Under the pieces are notes generated by a model, which worked only from the letters and a program-made list of their open reading frames with translations, was not told the DNA's origin and ran no database searches. Below, one piece after another: positions 1 through 7,527 of a stretch of 64,000 nt of DNA. The DNA is from Aerococcaceae bacterium DSM 111176 (GTDB taxonomy: Bacteria > Bacillota > Bacilli > Lactobacillales > Aerococcaceae). The stretch's first letter is position 1; each line of letters begins with the position of its first letter. Location: NCBI GenBank assembly GCA_015863215.1, contig JACBXN010000023.1, positions 1-64,000 of the forward strand. The letters run 5' to 3'. A program made the translations under genes and the position numbers.

Positions 1-22
1 ACTCGCAATACTACTAGATAAT

Positions 23-47
23 CGAGGCTAATAGGCTTCGTTTTTTT
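23..47 (+). terminator. Rho-independent terminator of an upstream gene
   Basis: A short stem (23-29 with 34-40, one G-T wobble) is followed by seven T. The gene it ends lies outside the window. Bases 1-22 show nothing else. Confidence 0.6.
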
Positions 48-83
48 ATTTGTATGCCAATATTAATTTTAATCAACAAAATA

Positions 84-114
84 CCCGAGTTGAATGAGCT
101 TCAACTCGGGTTTG
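84..114 (+). terminator. Hairpin terminator
   Basis: A perfect 10-bp stem (84-93 with 101-110) is followed by a short T-rich tract. It is the second of three consecutive hairpins before the first gene. Confidence 0.65.
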
Positions 115-125
115 TCTACGGTCTG

Positions 126-146
126 AAGGGACTTCGGTCCCTTTTT
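126..146 (+). terminator. UUCG-loop terminator
   Basis: A 7-bp stem (126-132 with 137-143) closes a TTCG loop inside a C-G pair, the extra-stable cUUCGg tetraloop, followed by a T run. It insulates the downstream gene from upstream transcription. Confidence 0.75.
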
Positions 147-225
147 ATTATGCTGAAATATCATAGTATTAACATCTAAAATTTGCTATAATCATTTTGA
201 TACTTTAATGAAAGAGGTAGATTTT

Positions 226-570
226 ATGAGTGAATTCCCATCATGTCCCCAGTGTCATGAAAACATGACATATACGGATGGTAACTTATTTATTTGTCCA
301 ATGTGTGGTCACGAGTGGACGCAAGAAGAAATGGATGCAGCTGCCGAGGCGTTAATCGTACGTGATTCTAATGGTAATCCTTTAGTAGACGGTGATAATG
401 TCATAGTCAATCAAGAAATCAAGGTTTCAGGATCTAAGAAAATTAAGCAAGGAACTAAAATTTCCAACATTCGCGTGTTAGATGAGCCCGTGAATGATCA
501 CAATTTAGAATGTACAGTCGATGGATTTGGACGCATGTATCTAAAATCAGAATTAGTGAAGAAAAACTAA
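226..570 (+). CDS. PhnA/YjdM-family zinc ribbon protein
   Basis: A 114-aa protein of the PhnA (YjdM) family, close to the usual family length of about 110 aa. The N-terminus carries a zinc ribbon with two CxxC pairs (CPQC and CPMC, about residues 7-28). The C-terminal part is the PhnA domain, rich in small beta strands, with V-D-G-D-x-V and the final L-K-S-E-L-V-K-K. The family was named for phosphonate use but is not part of the C-P lyase; its true role is unsettled. The start at 226 is preferred over the ATG at 208 because GAAAGAGG sits 8 bases upstream of it. The gene is monocistronic, with terminators before and after. Confidence 0.85.
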   Translation: MSEFPSCPQCHENMTYTDGNLFICPMCGHEWTQEEMDAAAEALIVRDSNGNPLVDGDNVIVNQEIKVSGSKKIKQGTKISNIRVLDEPVNDHNLECTVDGFGRMYLKSELVKKN

Positions 571-598
571 TTTTTTAATAACTCAGTATTAGGTAATT

Positions 599-646
599 AA
601 CCGCTATAAATCACATTCAAGGAATGCTGATTTATAGCGGTTTTTG
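599..646 (+). terminator. Terminator of the PhnA-like gene
   Basis: A perfect 15-bp stem (599-613 with 628-642), with a further inner stem in its loop, followed by T5G. It begins about 30 bases after the stop codon at 570. Confidence 0.85.
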
Positions 647-648
647 TT

Positions 649-740
649 TTTGAGTAACAACTCAAGTAATTATAAAAGTTGTTACCCGATACGTCTGTTT
701 TTGAGTAACAATTTATTTGAATCTGAAAGTTGTTCCTCGA
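649..740. repeat. Two copies of a degenerate palindromic intergenic repeat
   Basis: Two related stretches of about 38 bases (about 649-689 and 700-740) both begin TTTTGAGTAACAA and end AAGTTGTT followed by a C-rich CGA. Each can fold as GTAACAA/TTGTT(A)C. They lie between the terminators of two convergent genes. No coding function is seen. Confidence 0.45.
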
Positions 741-752
741 AATAAAATAAAC

Positions 753-776
753 AAAAAACCACGACCTAAGTCGTGG
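753..776 (-). terminator. Terminator of kdgT
   Basis: On the minus strand a 7-bp GC-rich stem (776-770 with 765-759) is followed by six T. It lies 17 bases after the kdgT stop codon. Confidence 0.8.
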
Positions 777-792
777 CATATATTTAAATTAT

Positions 793-1749
793 TTACATGA
801 TGTGGTCTTCGTAGACCTCGTTATGGTCATATGCCCATAATCTACTTGCGATAATAGGTGTAATAATACTCGTAATAACAACACCGAATGCAATTTGTGC
901 AGTGGCGTCTGATACATAAGGAGCATAAGCTTCATTTCCTGCTGCTATTAAAGCCGGAACAGAAACTGACATACCGGCAATTGATGCCATTGAGATTGTT
1001 GTAATCCCATCTGTATGTAAGAACTTACGTTCAAAGAAGAACATAATTGGAATCATAAACAGGAAGTAAGTGATTGAAAGTAAAATCCCTTGAGGACCAG
1101 CTTGGACAGCGTCGATTAAATTGATACCTGCTCCGAATGCCCAACCCATGAATGGCGTTAAGACAACGATACCAGGTCTAAAGAAATTTGCCATATCTTT
1201 ATCTAAGTTACCGATAATCATACCAAAAACAATAGGTACAATCGTTGATAGAATTGGAGTCCAATCAATTGGAGTTGCTTGAGAAATACTGAATACTAAC
1301 ATTGGATAAGCTGGAACACAAAATAGTCCAACTAAACCAAATGCACCCATATCATCCTCAGTTCCGTAATCTTGTTCTAAGGCTAGGTATAGAGATGGAT
1401 TTGTAGAACAAATTGCAGCAATAAAAGCAATTGCACTAATACCCCAAATACCGTCGAGTCCAAACATTTGAATAAAGAAGAAACCAGCAGCAATACAAAT
1501 GACTGTTTTAATTAATAAGAGTAGCCCTTGTTTCTTTAATACTTTTTTGAGACGTTGCATATCAATTCCAGCGCCAGAACAAAAACAGGTCGCTCCGATC
1601 ACGTAGTTGATACCATCCGTCGTAAATAATGCCTCTGACACACCACCAAAACTTGGGAAGAACTCAGGTGCAAATGTATGTATTAATGCGCTAAGTAGCA
1701 TGGGCACTAATAACAAACCTGCAGGTATCTTCTTCATGAATTTATACAT
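793..1749 (-). CDS. kdgT: 2-keto-3-deoxygluconate permease family protein
   Basis: A 318-aa polytopic membrane protein matching the KdgT family, which imports 2-keto-3-deoxygluconate by proton symport. The N-terminus (KKIPAGLLLVPMLLSALIHT) fits the family pattern K-x-P-G-G-x-x-L-V-P-L. About ten hydrophobic segments follow, including the conserved CSTNPSLYLAL region near residue 115 and a C-terminal VVITSIITPIIASRLW. The ATG at 1749 has AGAAGG nine bases upstream; a second ATG at 1737 is possible. No KDG kinase, aldolase or pectin genes are nearby, so the exact substrate is inferred from family only. The gene is monocistronic. Confidence 0.8.
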   Translation of the reverse strand: MYKFMKKIPAGLLLVPMLLSALIHTFAPEFFPSFGGVSEALFTTDGINYVIGATCFCSGAGIDMQRLKKVLKKQGLLLLIKTVICIAAGFFFIQMFGLDGIWGISAIAFIAAICSTNPSLYLALEQDYGTEDDMGAFGLVGLFCVPAYPMLVFSISQATPIDWTPILSTIVPIVFGMIIGNLDKDMANFFRPGIVVLTPFMGWAFGAGINLIDAVQAGPQGILLSITYFLFMIPIMFFFERKFLHTDGITTISMASIAGMSVSVPALIAAGNEAYAPYVSDATAQIAFGVVITSIITPIIASRLWAYDHNEVYEDHIM

Positions 1750-1863
1750 TTTTATACGCCTTCTTTCGCATTTTATACCCTCATTTTACCATTAATTTCT
1801 AATATGTCTATTGGAAATTTAAGATTAATAGCGGGGTAGAGGGAATTGAGTATAAAATATGAT

Positions 1864-1901
1864 GGAAAAAGAAAATTCCTCACCCAAAAAGGTAAGGAAT
1901 T
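1864..1901 (-). terminator. Probable terminator of asp23-nusB
   Basis: A 7-bp A/T-rich stem (1901-1895 with 1880-1874), with a small inner pairing, followed on the minus strand by a T-rich tract. It lies just after the nusB stop. Confidence 0.5.
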
Positions 1902-1909
1902 AATAATAA

Positions 1910-2359
1910 TTATGCGTCTTTTAGAATGTTATTTAAAACACCGTTGATAAATTTACGTGATTTGTCGTCACTGAAAAATTTAGAAAGTTCAATGGCTTCA
2001 TTCACTGCAACAATTTTTGGAACGTCACTATCATCAATATGCTTCATTTCATAAACAGCTAAGCGTAGAATAGCTGCATCAATTTTTGCTAATCGGTCGA
2101 TTGTCCAATTGTTTAAATAAGGTGTAATTAATTCATCAATTGTTTCCCTATTAGCCATTACGCCTTTGATTAATGGAACATATAGTTCTTCTGGCACAGA
2201 GTTTTCATAGCCTTCGTCAGGGAAATGACCTGATTCTAATACAAAATCGATGGCTTCAGCTAAACTCGCTTCATTTGTTGGGCTAGTTAGAGCATAAATT
2301 ACCTGAACAGAAATTTCACGGGCTTTTCTTTTATTAATTAATAAATCGTCTCTTTCCAA
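1910..2359 (-). CDS. nusB: Transcription antitermination protein NusB
   Basis: A 149-aa all-helical NusB, the usual length. NusB with NusE (S10) binds boxA RNA and prevents early termination in rRNA operons. Conserved features are the N-terminal K-R-K-A-R-E-I-S-V-Q-V-I-Y-A, the central IDRLAKIDAAILRLAVYEM and the C-terminal KFINGVLNNIL. The start is TTG, four bases after the asp23 stop, with GGTGA upstream inside the end of asp23, so the two are likely translationally coupled. Clustering of asp23 (yqhY) and nusB is normal for Firmicutes. Confidence 0.95.
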   Translation of the reverse strand: MERDDLLINKRKAREISVQVIYALTSPTNEASLAEAIDFVLESGHFPDEGYENSVPEELYVPLIKGVMANRETIDELITPYLNNWTIDRLAKIDAAILRLAVYEMKHIDDSDVPKIVAVNEAIELSKFFSDDKSRKFINGVLNNILKDA

Positions 2360-2361
2360 AA

Positions 2362-2769
2362 TTATTCACCGTCAACTTCGTCTTGAAGTGGGCCAGTCTC
2401 GATAGATAAGACATGAATATTTACTTCTTGAACCACTAAATCCGTCATAAACATAATTTGTTCTTTAACTGCTTCTTGAACAAGTAATGCAATTTCTGGA
2501 ACAGAGTAGCTGTATGCAACACGAATTCTAATATCTACACGAATTGCCCCAACATCTGTAATAGTTACTTTAGAGTCGACTTTATTTCGGTTTAAGCCAA
2601 TAAAGCTACCCATTTCAGTTTGTAAGTTTGTATTTCCTGATAGCACACCATCAACTTCACTTGCCGCTTTAGATGCAATGGTTTCTAAAACTCCCATTGA
2701 AATATTCACATCACCTAAATTTTGATCTGAAATTGAATTAAATGTATGTTCTGAATTTTTGATAGGCAT
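2362..2769 (-). CDS. Asp23/Gls24 family envelope stress protein (YqhY type)
   Basis: A 135-aa Asp23/Gls24-family protein. The family includes staphylococcal Asp23 and B. subtilis YqhY, linked to cell envelope homeostasis and fatty acid synthesis control. The core runs from NISMGVLETIASKAASEVDG through a valine-rich beta segment (VDSKVTITDVGAIRVDIRI) to QEVNIHVLSIE. The start at 2769 is chosen because GGGGGATTACT precedes it; an in-frame upstream ATG at 2805 lacks such a site. It lies just upstream of nusB and downstream of pepQ, a standard arrangement, though accBC and efp, often in this cluster, are missing. Confidence 0.85.
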   Translation of the reverse strand: MPIKNSEHTFNSISDQNLGDVNISMGVLETIASKAASEVDGVLSGNTNLQTEMGSFIGLNRNKVDSKVTITDVGAIRVDIRIRVAYSYSVPEIALLVQEAVKEQIMFMTDLVVQEVNIHVLSIETGPLQDEVDGE

Positions 2770-2832
2770 AGTAATCCCCCTTTGATTTAATAATTCTCGT
2801 ACCATTATTGTATCGAAAATCTGTGTCAGTTG

Positions 2833-3900
2833 CTATATAATAATGAGTTCTTTTGGACTGCTGTTGATAATTTTAGTTGCACCTTCATAAATCACAATAT
2901 CATCTTCAATACGAACTCCACCTAAACCTTCTAAGTAAATACCTGGTTCATTCGTAATAACATTTCCGGCAACAATTTTTTTATCGCCTGAAGAAGCGAC
3001 ACGCGGATTTTCATGAATATCTAATCCAATACCATGACCTGTTGAATGACCAAAGTATTCCCCATAACCATGTTCAGTAATATAATCACGTGCAATCGCA
3101 TCGATTTCAGCACCTGTCATACCTGCTTTGGCTTGTTCATTTACTAAACGTTGTGCTTCGAAGACAATTTGGTAAATTTCTTTCAATTTATCATCCACTT
3201 CACCAGTTGCAAATGTACGGGTCATATCTGCAGTGTATCCTTTATAATAACAACCGAAGTCAATTGTTACCATTTCGTCTTTTTCAATTTTCTTATCTGA
3301 AGCGACACCGTGTGGCATTGCAGAACGAGGGCCGCTAGCAACAATTGTGTCGAATGACATGCTTGAAGCACCTTTTTCTTTACAGAAACGTTCTAATTCA
3401 TTGGCAACTTCCAATTCAGTCATGCCAATTTCAATGAACTCTAAAATATGAGCATAAGCTTCATCCATGATTTTTGCAGATTCCTCAATTACCTTAATTT
3501 CAGCTCCATCTTTGATTTCACGTAGCGTTTCAATAACTGCTGAAGTAGGAACCATCTCAGCTTCAAATAAATCATTTAATTGATTGAATAAAGAGACAGT
3601 AACATTATCTGCTTCAAATCCAACGCGTTGAATATTATCTTCAGCGATGATATGAGCGATTTCTTTAAACATAGAGCTTGAATGAATAACCACTTCATAA
3701 CCCGTTGCTTGTTCATGAGCTTGCTGGTCATAACGGAAGTCAGTTATAAAATAAGCCGTTTCACTCGTAATAAAGAGTGTCGCTGTAGATCCTGTAAATG
3801 AAGAAAGGTAACGAATGTTCTTCGGCTCAGTTATGAGCATTGCGTCGATACCTTGTGTATTGAATGTTTCTGTTAATTTTTGAATACGAGCTTGATGCAT
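2833..3900 (-). CDS. pepQ: Xaa-Pro dipeptidase/aminopeptidase (M24 family)
   Basis: A 355-aa M24 metallopeptidase cleaving Xaa-Pro bonds in the cytoplasm, of the YqhT/PepQ type and normal length. The N-terminal creatinase-like domain covers about residues 1-125. The catalytic pita-bread domain follows, with the dinuclear metal ligands visible as Asp in TIDFGCYYKGY, Asp in YTADMTRTF, His in GHSTGHGIGLDIHE, Glu in NEPGIY and Glu in VRIEDD. AAGGATGAAAT precedes the ATG. In many Firmicutes this gene is followed by efp; here the next gene is asp23, so EF-P must be encoded elsewhere. Whether dipeptidase or aminopeptidase cannot be told. Confidence 0.9.
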   Translation of the reverse strand: MHQARIQKLTETFNTQGIDAMLITEPKNIRYLSSFTGSTATLFITSETAYFITDFRYDQQAHEQATGYEVVIHSSSMFKEIAHIIAEDNIQRVGFEADNVTVSLFNQLNDLFEAEMVPTSAVIETLREIKDGAEIKVIEESAKIMDEAYAHILEFIEIGMTELEVANELERFCKEKGASSMSFDTIVASGPRSAMPHGVASDKKIEKDEMVTIDFGCYYKGYTADMTRTFATGEVDDKLKEIYQIVFEAQRLVNEQAKAGMTGAEIDAIARDYITEHGYGEYFGHSTGHGIGLDIHENPRVASSGDKKIVAGNVITNEPGIYLEGLGGVRIEDDIVIYEGATKIINSSPKELIII

Positions 3901-3992
3901 ATTTCATCCTTCTTTCAATATAGATTCCTATTAGCATTATAACAAACTATGAGGTGTTTGAAAAAAGAAAGGTTATAAGTCTGATTTAAACA

Positions 3993-4038
3993 TAAAAAAC
4001 CACATTAGATTCTGATATCAACAGTGATCTAATGCGGG
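3993..4038 (-). terminator. Terminator of the comG operon
   Basis: On the minus strand an 11-bp stem (4037-4027 with 4010-4000, one wobble) is followed by six T. It lies about 90 bases after the comGG stop. Confidence 0.75.
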
Positions 4039-4125
4039 ATTATTAATAAAAGGACTTCACCAATGAAAAGTTAGGATTTGTTAAAATTCAATCAATAATC
4101 GAGGTGAGGTGAAAATGAACGAGAT

Positions 4126-4908
4126 TTAGGGTAAATCCGTTTCTGATACATTTGGTGAAAATGTCCATAATTGCCCATATAATCGGTAATTGATTGATGG
4201 GATAACTAAAGGTGTAGTGTATGGTTGATCATTATCATCAAGATAACTAGTGATAATAAAATGACCTTGTTGTGTGTGAATTTCAGAATTACCTGAATTA
4301 AATCTCAAATTGGTGAGAGGGAGATTTGAGGCAGTCCAATTTAAAATTTTTGTCGTTTCAAAGTATTCTATTTCGTCCCATTCCAACTGCTGAAGTTGTT
4401 GGAACAAATCATTGATGCTAGTTTCTGTGTTACTTAATAATTTATCATGGAATTTATTTTGATAGTATTCTTCTTCATCAACAAAACTTATCTGCGGTAA
4501 TCCAGTAATATTTTCATATACCAAGTTTTCCGGTGAGATTAAGCTAATAGAAAAGACATATATTAAATCTTGATCAGGGGAATCACCTTCAATGTAAAAT
4601 GATCCAAATTGATCATTAAAAGGTAATACCGGATAAGATTGATCTATACCAAATAATAATTGATGTTTAAAGGTATCAATTTCATGAAACATTTGTTGCC
4701 CAATCGTTGGGAATTGGTTCTCGAGATGTTCGTCAATCATTTTTGTTGTGAAATGTGTTTGGATGTTCCGTTGATAATGCTCTTGTAAAATCGTGACGTG
4801 TCGCGTTTCCATTTGCGTAATTTGTAAGATTCCAATATAAACTAACTGACTAATGACTAAGAATACCAGAACTATTGGCATGACAAACCCTTTATTTGGA
4901 TGTTTCAT
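4126..4908 (-). CDS. comGG: ComGG-position minor pseudopilin, unusually long
   Basis: Last gene of the comG operon, overlapping comGF by four bases (ATGA). It encodes 260 aa, about twice the length usual for ComGG. The N-terminus has the type IV pilin signature, a short basic leader, then GFVMPIVLVFLVISQLVYIG, with Gly-Phe at the prepilin peptidase site. The long C-terminal part is hydrophilic and acidic without a family I recognise; the F-V-M-P-I hydrophobic start resembles GspK/PilX-type large minor pilins. By position it should cap or prime the competence pseudopilus at the membrane surface. The gene name rests on synteny. Confidence 0.7.
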   Translation of the reverse strand: MKHPNKGFVMPIVLVFLVISQLVYIGILQITQMETRHVTILQEHYQRNIQTHFTTKMIDEHLENQFPTIGQQMFHEIDTFKHQLLFGIDQSYPVLPFNDQFGSFYIEGDSPDQDLIYVFSISLISPENLVYENITGLPQISFVDEEEYYQNKFHDKLLSNTETSINDLFQQLQQLEWDEIEYFETTKILNWTASNLPLTNLRFNSGNSEIHTQQGHFIITSYLDDNDQPYTTPLVIPSINYRLYGQLWTFSPNVSETDLP

Positions 4909-5321
4909 GGCTGAATTCCGTTAATAGGGATTTGACCTGAATAATAGGCATTATTTGTAAATTGTAAATCAATAAATAAAATATTGTCTGTGGTTAGAAC
5001 TGTCCAATCCTGAACTTCAAATAGTAGTGGTTGATAACCGGGGGTAATATAAATTTGATTGTTCGAGAATCGTATCATCATTGGCTTTTGATCGTCAATT
5101 TTAGTCATCCGCAATTGATTACTTTCTGCATAAATATCGGAATAATTCGTTAGTTCCTTCTCGAGTAGAATAAGAAATTGCAACCACTCAATATCTTTAG
5201 AATCATGATGATGTGTATAGATGGTTTGATAATTTGTGACTGAGACGATTAAAATATGCATCACTAAAGAGGTGATGAGTAAGCTTATTAAAGATTCCAT
5301 CAGTGTAAATCCATATTTCAT
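4905..5321 (-). CDS. comGF: Competence minor pseudopilin ComGF
   Basis: A 138-aa protein with a very short leader and the pilin motif Y-G-F-T-L-M-E-S-L-I-S-L-L followed by a hydrophobic helix, as in ComGF. The C-terminal part carries beta-rich segments (MMIRFSNNQIYITPG; ILFIDLQFTNNAYYSG) typical of ComGF. AAGAGGTGTTAT precedes the ATG. It overlaps comGG by four bases and is nine bases downstream of comGE, so it sits in one transcript. It is exported and processed by the prepilin peptidase ComC, which is not in this window. Confidence 0.85.
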   Translation of the reverse strand: MKYGFTLMESLISLLITSLVMHILIVSVTNYQTIYTHHHDSKDIEWLQFLILLEKELTNYSDIYAESNQLRMTKIDDQKPMMIRFSNNQIYITPGYQPLLFEVQDWTVLTTDNILFIDLQFTNNAYYSGQIPINGIQP

Positions 5322-5331
5322 ATAACACCTC

Positions 5332-5670
5332 TTAATAAAAATCTGTTAAACCAATAAAATACTCAGTACCATCCGAAAAGGTAATGCTTGCAGCCCATTC
5401 ATCTTGATAAAAGTCTAAAATTTTAATTGTTGTATTTTGATTATATCTTTCGATGGTTGATGACAAATGCTTCGAATCATTGAATTTAACGAGTGTTTCA
5501 AAAACTGCCCATTGATTGCTTGATTCTTGGACCATTTGAAATCGATAAATATTTTGTGTCAGACTCGGCAAATAGAGCAGCATCATAGAACTAAGCAGGA
5601 CAAAACCAACCAAAGCTTCAATGGCACTAAATCCCTTATTATTTTGTATAATTAAGCGAATAACGACCAC
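5332..5670 (-). CDS. comGE: Competence minor pseudopilin ComGE
   Basis: A 112-aa pilin-like protein: short basic leader, then KGFSAIEALVGFVLLSSMML, with Gly-Phe-Ser and Glu at the +5 position of the processed pilin. It overlaps the end of comGD by 32 bases. The start appears to be GTG at 5670, because a stop codon lies two codons upstream in frame. The purine-rich AGGGA is very close to this GTG, so initiation probably depends on coupling to comGD translation. Assignment as ComGE rests on position and the pilin signature; sequence conservation in this family is poor. Confidence 0.75.
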   Translation of the reverse strand: MVVIRLIIQNNKGFSAIEALVGFVLLSSMMLLYLPSLTQNIYRFQMVQESSNQWAVFETLVKFNDSKHLSSTIERYNQNTTIKILDFYQDEWAASITFSDGTEYFIGLTDFY

Positions 5671-6091
5671 TCCCTAGTTGAAAATTTAAGTCTATTCTTG
5701 AACCAAACTCGCTATTTTGTAGAACAACGCGCTGATAATTTCTAACGCGACCATTTGGATTGTATGTAATGAGCGCTTCTTGGGCGATTTGCCATTCATT
5801 GGGTAATGGAAGAATATTTTGCCTCAAGTCAGATGAATTTGAATATATGACGATTTGATCATTCCAACGGTCAAAATGAATATCTACCTTAACTTGATGT
5901 AGAATACTCACTTCCTGGGCATACTTGATCGTTGAATCTAATTCAGTCAGGAAAAGTCGGCCACTAGTTTCAGATTCAATTCTGTCGTAAGGAACGCGTA
6001 AAATCAGTATCATCAAAAAACTCATTACTACTAGAATAATTAAAAGCTCAACCAGGGTGTAACCCTGGCGAGCATTTTGATGTTGAGTCAT
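5639..6091 (-). CDS. comGD: Competence pseudopilin ComGD
   Basis: A 150-aa type II/IV pseudopilin. The leader MTQHQNARQ is followed by the signature GYTLVELLIILVVMSFLMIL, with the conserved Glu five residues after the cleavage point. The mature part has the beta-rich fold of minor pilins. The start codon shares bases with the comGC stop (TAATG), giving translational coupling. It is a minor subunit of the competence pseudopilus that lets DNA cross the cell wall to ComEA. Confidence 0.85.
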   Translation of the reverse strand: MTQHQNARQGYTLVELLIILVVMSFLMILILRVPYDRIESETSGRLFLTELDSTIKYAQEVSILHQVKVDIHFDRWNDQIVIYSNSSDLRQNILPLPNEWQIAQEALITYNPNGRVRNYQRVVLQNSEFGSRIDLNFQLGSGRYSLNYTK

Positions 6092-6447
6092 TAATCTGAA
6101 GCAATGATTGTAGAGATTGGCGTGTCGGGTGCTAGATCAATGAGACGTGTAGCTTCTTCAACTTGCTTTGCTGTTAAATAGCCATCTGCAGCTAACATTT
6201 GTGTTGTTACACCATCAGTTGAACCTTCAACAATACCATAAGTATTTAGCTGAGTTGTCACAATTTCAGTAATATTTTCAGCGCCTTGCGCTTCGATTCT
6301 GTCTCTTTGGCCAGCCACGTTAGGGATAATAATAGCCATGAGAAGGGCAACGATTACGAGAACAATTAGCATTTCTATGAGTGTGAATCCATTTCGTTTT
6401 CGAGTCTTCTTGTGCATTTTAATCAGCAACAATTTCAAATAATTCAT
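6091..6447 (-). CDS. comGC: Major competence pseudopilin ComGC
   Basis: A 118-aa major pseudopilin. The basic leader (to about residue 19) precedes GFTLIEMLIVLVIVALLMAI, the best match in the window to the class III signal. The following GQRDRIEAQGAENITEIVTTQLNTY helix is typical of ComGC. AAAGGAGG lies upstream of ATG 6447. ComGC polymerises into the transformation pilus and is cleaved by ComC. It is third in the seven-gene operon. Confidence 0.92.
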   Translation of the reverse strand: MNYLKLLLIKMHKKTRKRNGFTLIEMLIVLVIVALLMAIIIPNVAGQRDRIEAQGAENITEIVTTQLNTYGIVEGSTDGVTTQMLAADGYLTAKQVEEATRLIDLAPDTPISTIIASD

Positions 6448-6459
6448 ACTTTTCCTCCT

Positions 6460-7527
6460 TTAAAAACCTTCCATTGTTAACATAGGTAACATCATCAATA
6501 AATACATAGCCATAATTAAAACAGCGATTAAAATAAATAGTATCGGTTGGATATAGCTCATTTTTTTGGCGATATCAGTCAGTAAATCGTGAAATAACTT
6601 ATCGGAATAGACGAGGCATTTTTGGGCGGTTTGACTCGTTAATTCACCTTGCTTGACGATGATGGGGAAAACTTCCGTAAATAATTGAGTGTGTTCAATA
6701 ACTTCAGGAAGGGGCGTGCCAGCAATTAATTCATCACGAATCACTTTACTGATCTCAGTGAGAAAAGGATCAATAGGATATGTTTCTAATGTTTCAACAA
6801 TCTGTAATATTGAATAGCCACTTGCAAAGAAACTACCTAATTGTTTTGCAAGTTTATATGTGCAATAACTGATTGTCCAACTGCGAATGATTGGAATTTT
6901 GTGATATATTTTAAAACGTTTTAATAGAGGTAATCTTAAAATATAAAAATCTAACATGAGCCACAAAATCAAACTGATACTGATAGTGAGACCGAATATT
7001 TGAGGTAAATAAGTAAAAAATAGAATAATAAAACGGACAAAGATTTGTTCTTCATACATTTCTGCACTAATAAAGCTGGTAATATGTGGCAGTAAAAATG
7101 CACGCATACCAAATAATAAAATGACTAAAGCAACCGCCATAAAGGCTGGATATATGAGGGCTTTAACCATTTTATTTCTGTAGTCCCATTTAGTTTGTAA
7201 ATGAGTTGCTACAATTTTAAGGGCATCGATAAAATTACCTTGTCTTTGTGCATAGAATATTTGTGCTTTTGAACTTAATGAAAAGCCTAGCTCTTCGAGG
7301 GTTGATTCAAAAGAGTGGCCAATCATTAGTTCATTATTCACATATTCAAGTGAATGTTGGTATTTGGGTATGAGTAAAGTCATAAATTGAATACTCTGAT
7401 TGAGTGAAAATCCTTCAGAGAGTAATTCATGTAATAGATTGAGTAAATAAATTTGAGTCTTTTGCGGCAATTTATGCGTTTTTTTAAAAACTTGAATTTC
7501 TGTTGATAATAATTTAGACCAATTCAT
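6460..7527 (-). CDS. comGB: Competence inner-membrane platform protein ComGB
   Basis: A 355-aa GspF/PilC-family membrane platform protein. Two GspF domains are visible, each ending in hydrophobic segments (about residues 120-190 and the C-terminal ILFILIAVLIMAMYLLMMLP). Motifs include G-Y-S-I-L-Q-I-V-E-T in the second repeat and the typical TSQTAQKCLVYSDKL. It works with the ComGA ATPase to assemble the pseudopilus. I place the start at the ATG at 7527, overlapping the comGA stop by 14 bases; an in-frame ATG at 7545 or 7572 would add 6 or 15 residues. GAGAAAG lies about 11 bases upstream. Confidence 0.88.
   Translation of the reverse strand: MNWSKLLSTEIQVFKKTHKLPQKTQIYLLNLLHELLSEGFSLNQSIQFMTLLIPKYQHSLEYVNNELMIGHSFESTLEELGFSLSSKAQIFYAQRQGNFIDALKIVATHLQTKWDYRNKMVKALIYPAFMAVALVILLFGMRAFLLPHITSFISAEMYEEQIFVRFIILFFTYLPQIFGLTISISLILWLMLDFYILRLPLLKRFKIYHKIPIIRSWTISYCTYKLAKQLGSFFASGYSILQIVETLETYPIDPFLTEISKVIRDELIAGTPLPEVIEHTQLFTEVFPIIVKQGELTSQTAQKCLVYSDKLFHDLLTDIAKKMSYIQPILFILIAVLIMAMYLLMMLPMLTMEGF

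Noticed and set aside
597-779. A 60-codon minus-strand frame after the PhnA-like gene
   Set aside because: It runs through two terminators and the palindromic repeats, and lacks a binding site.
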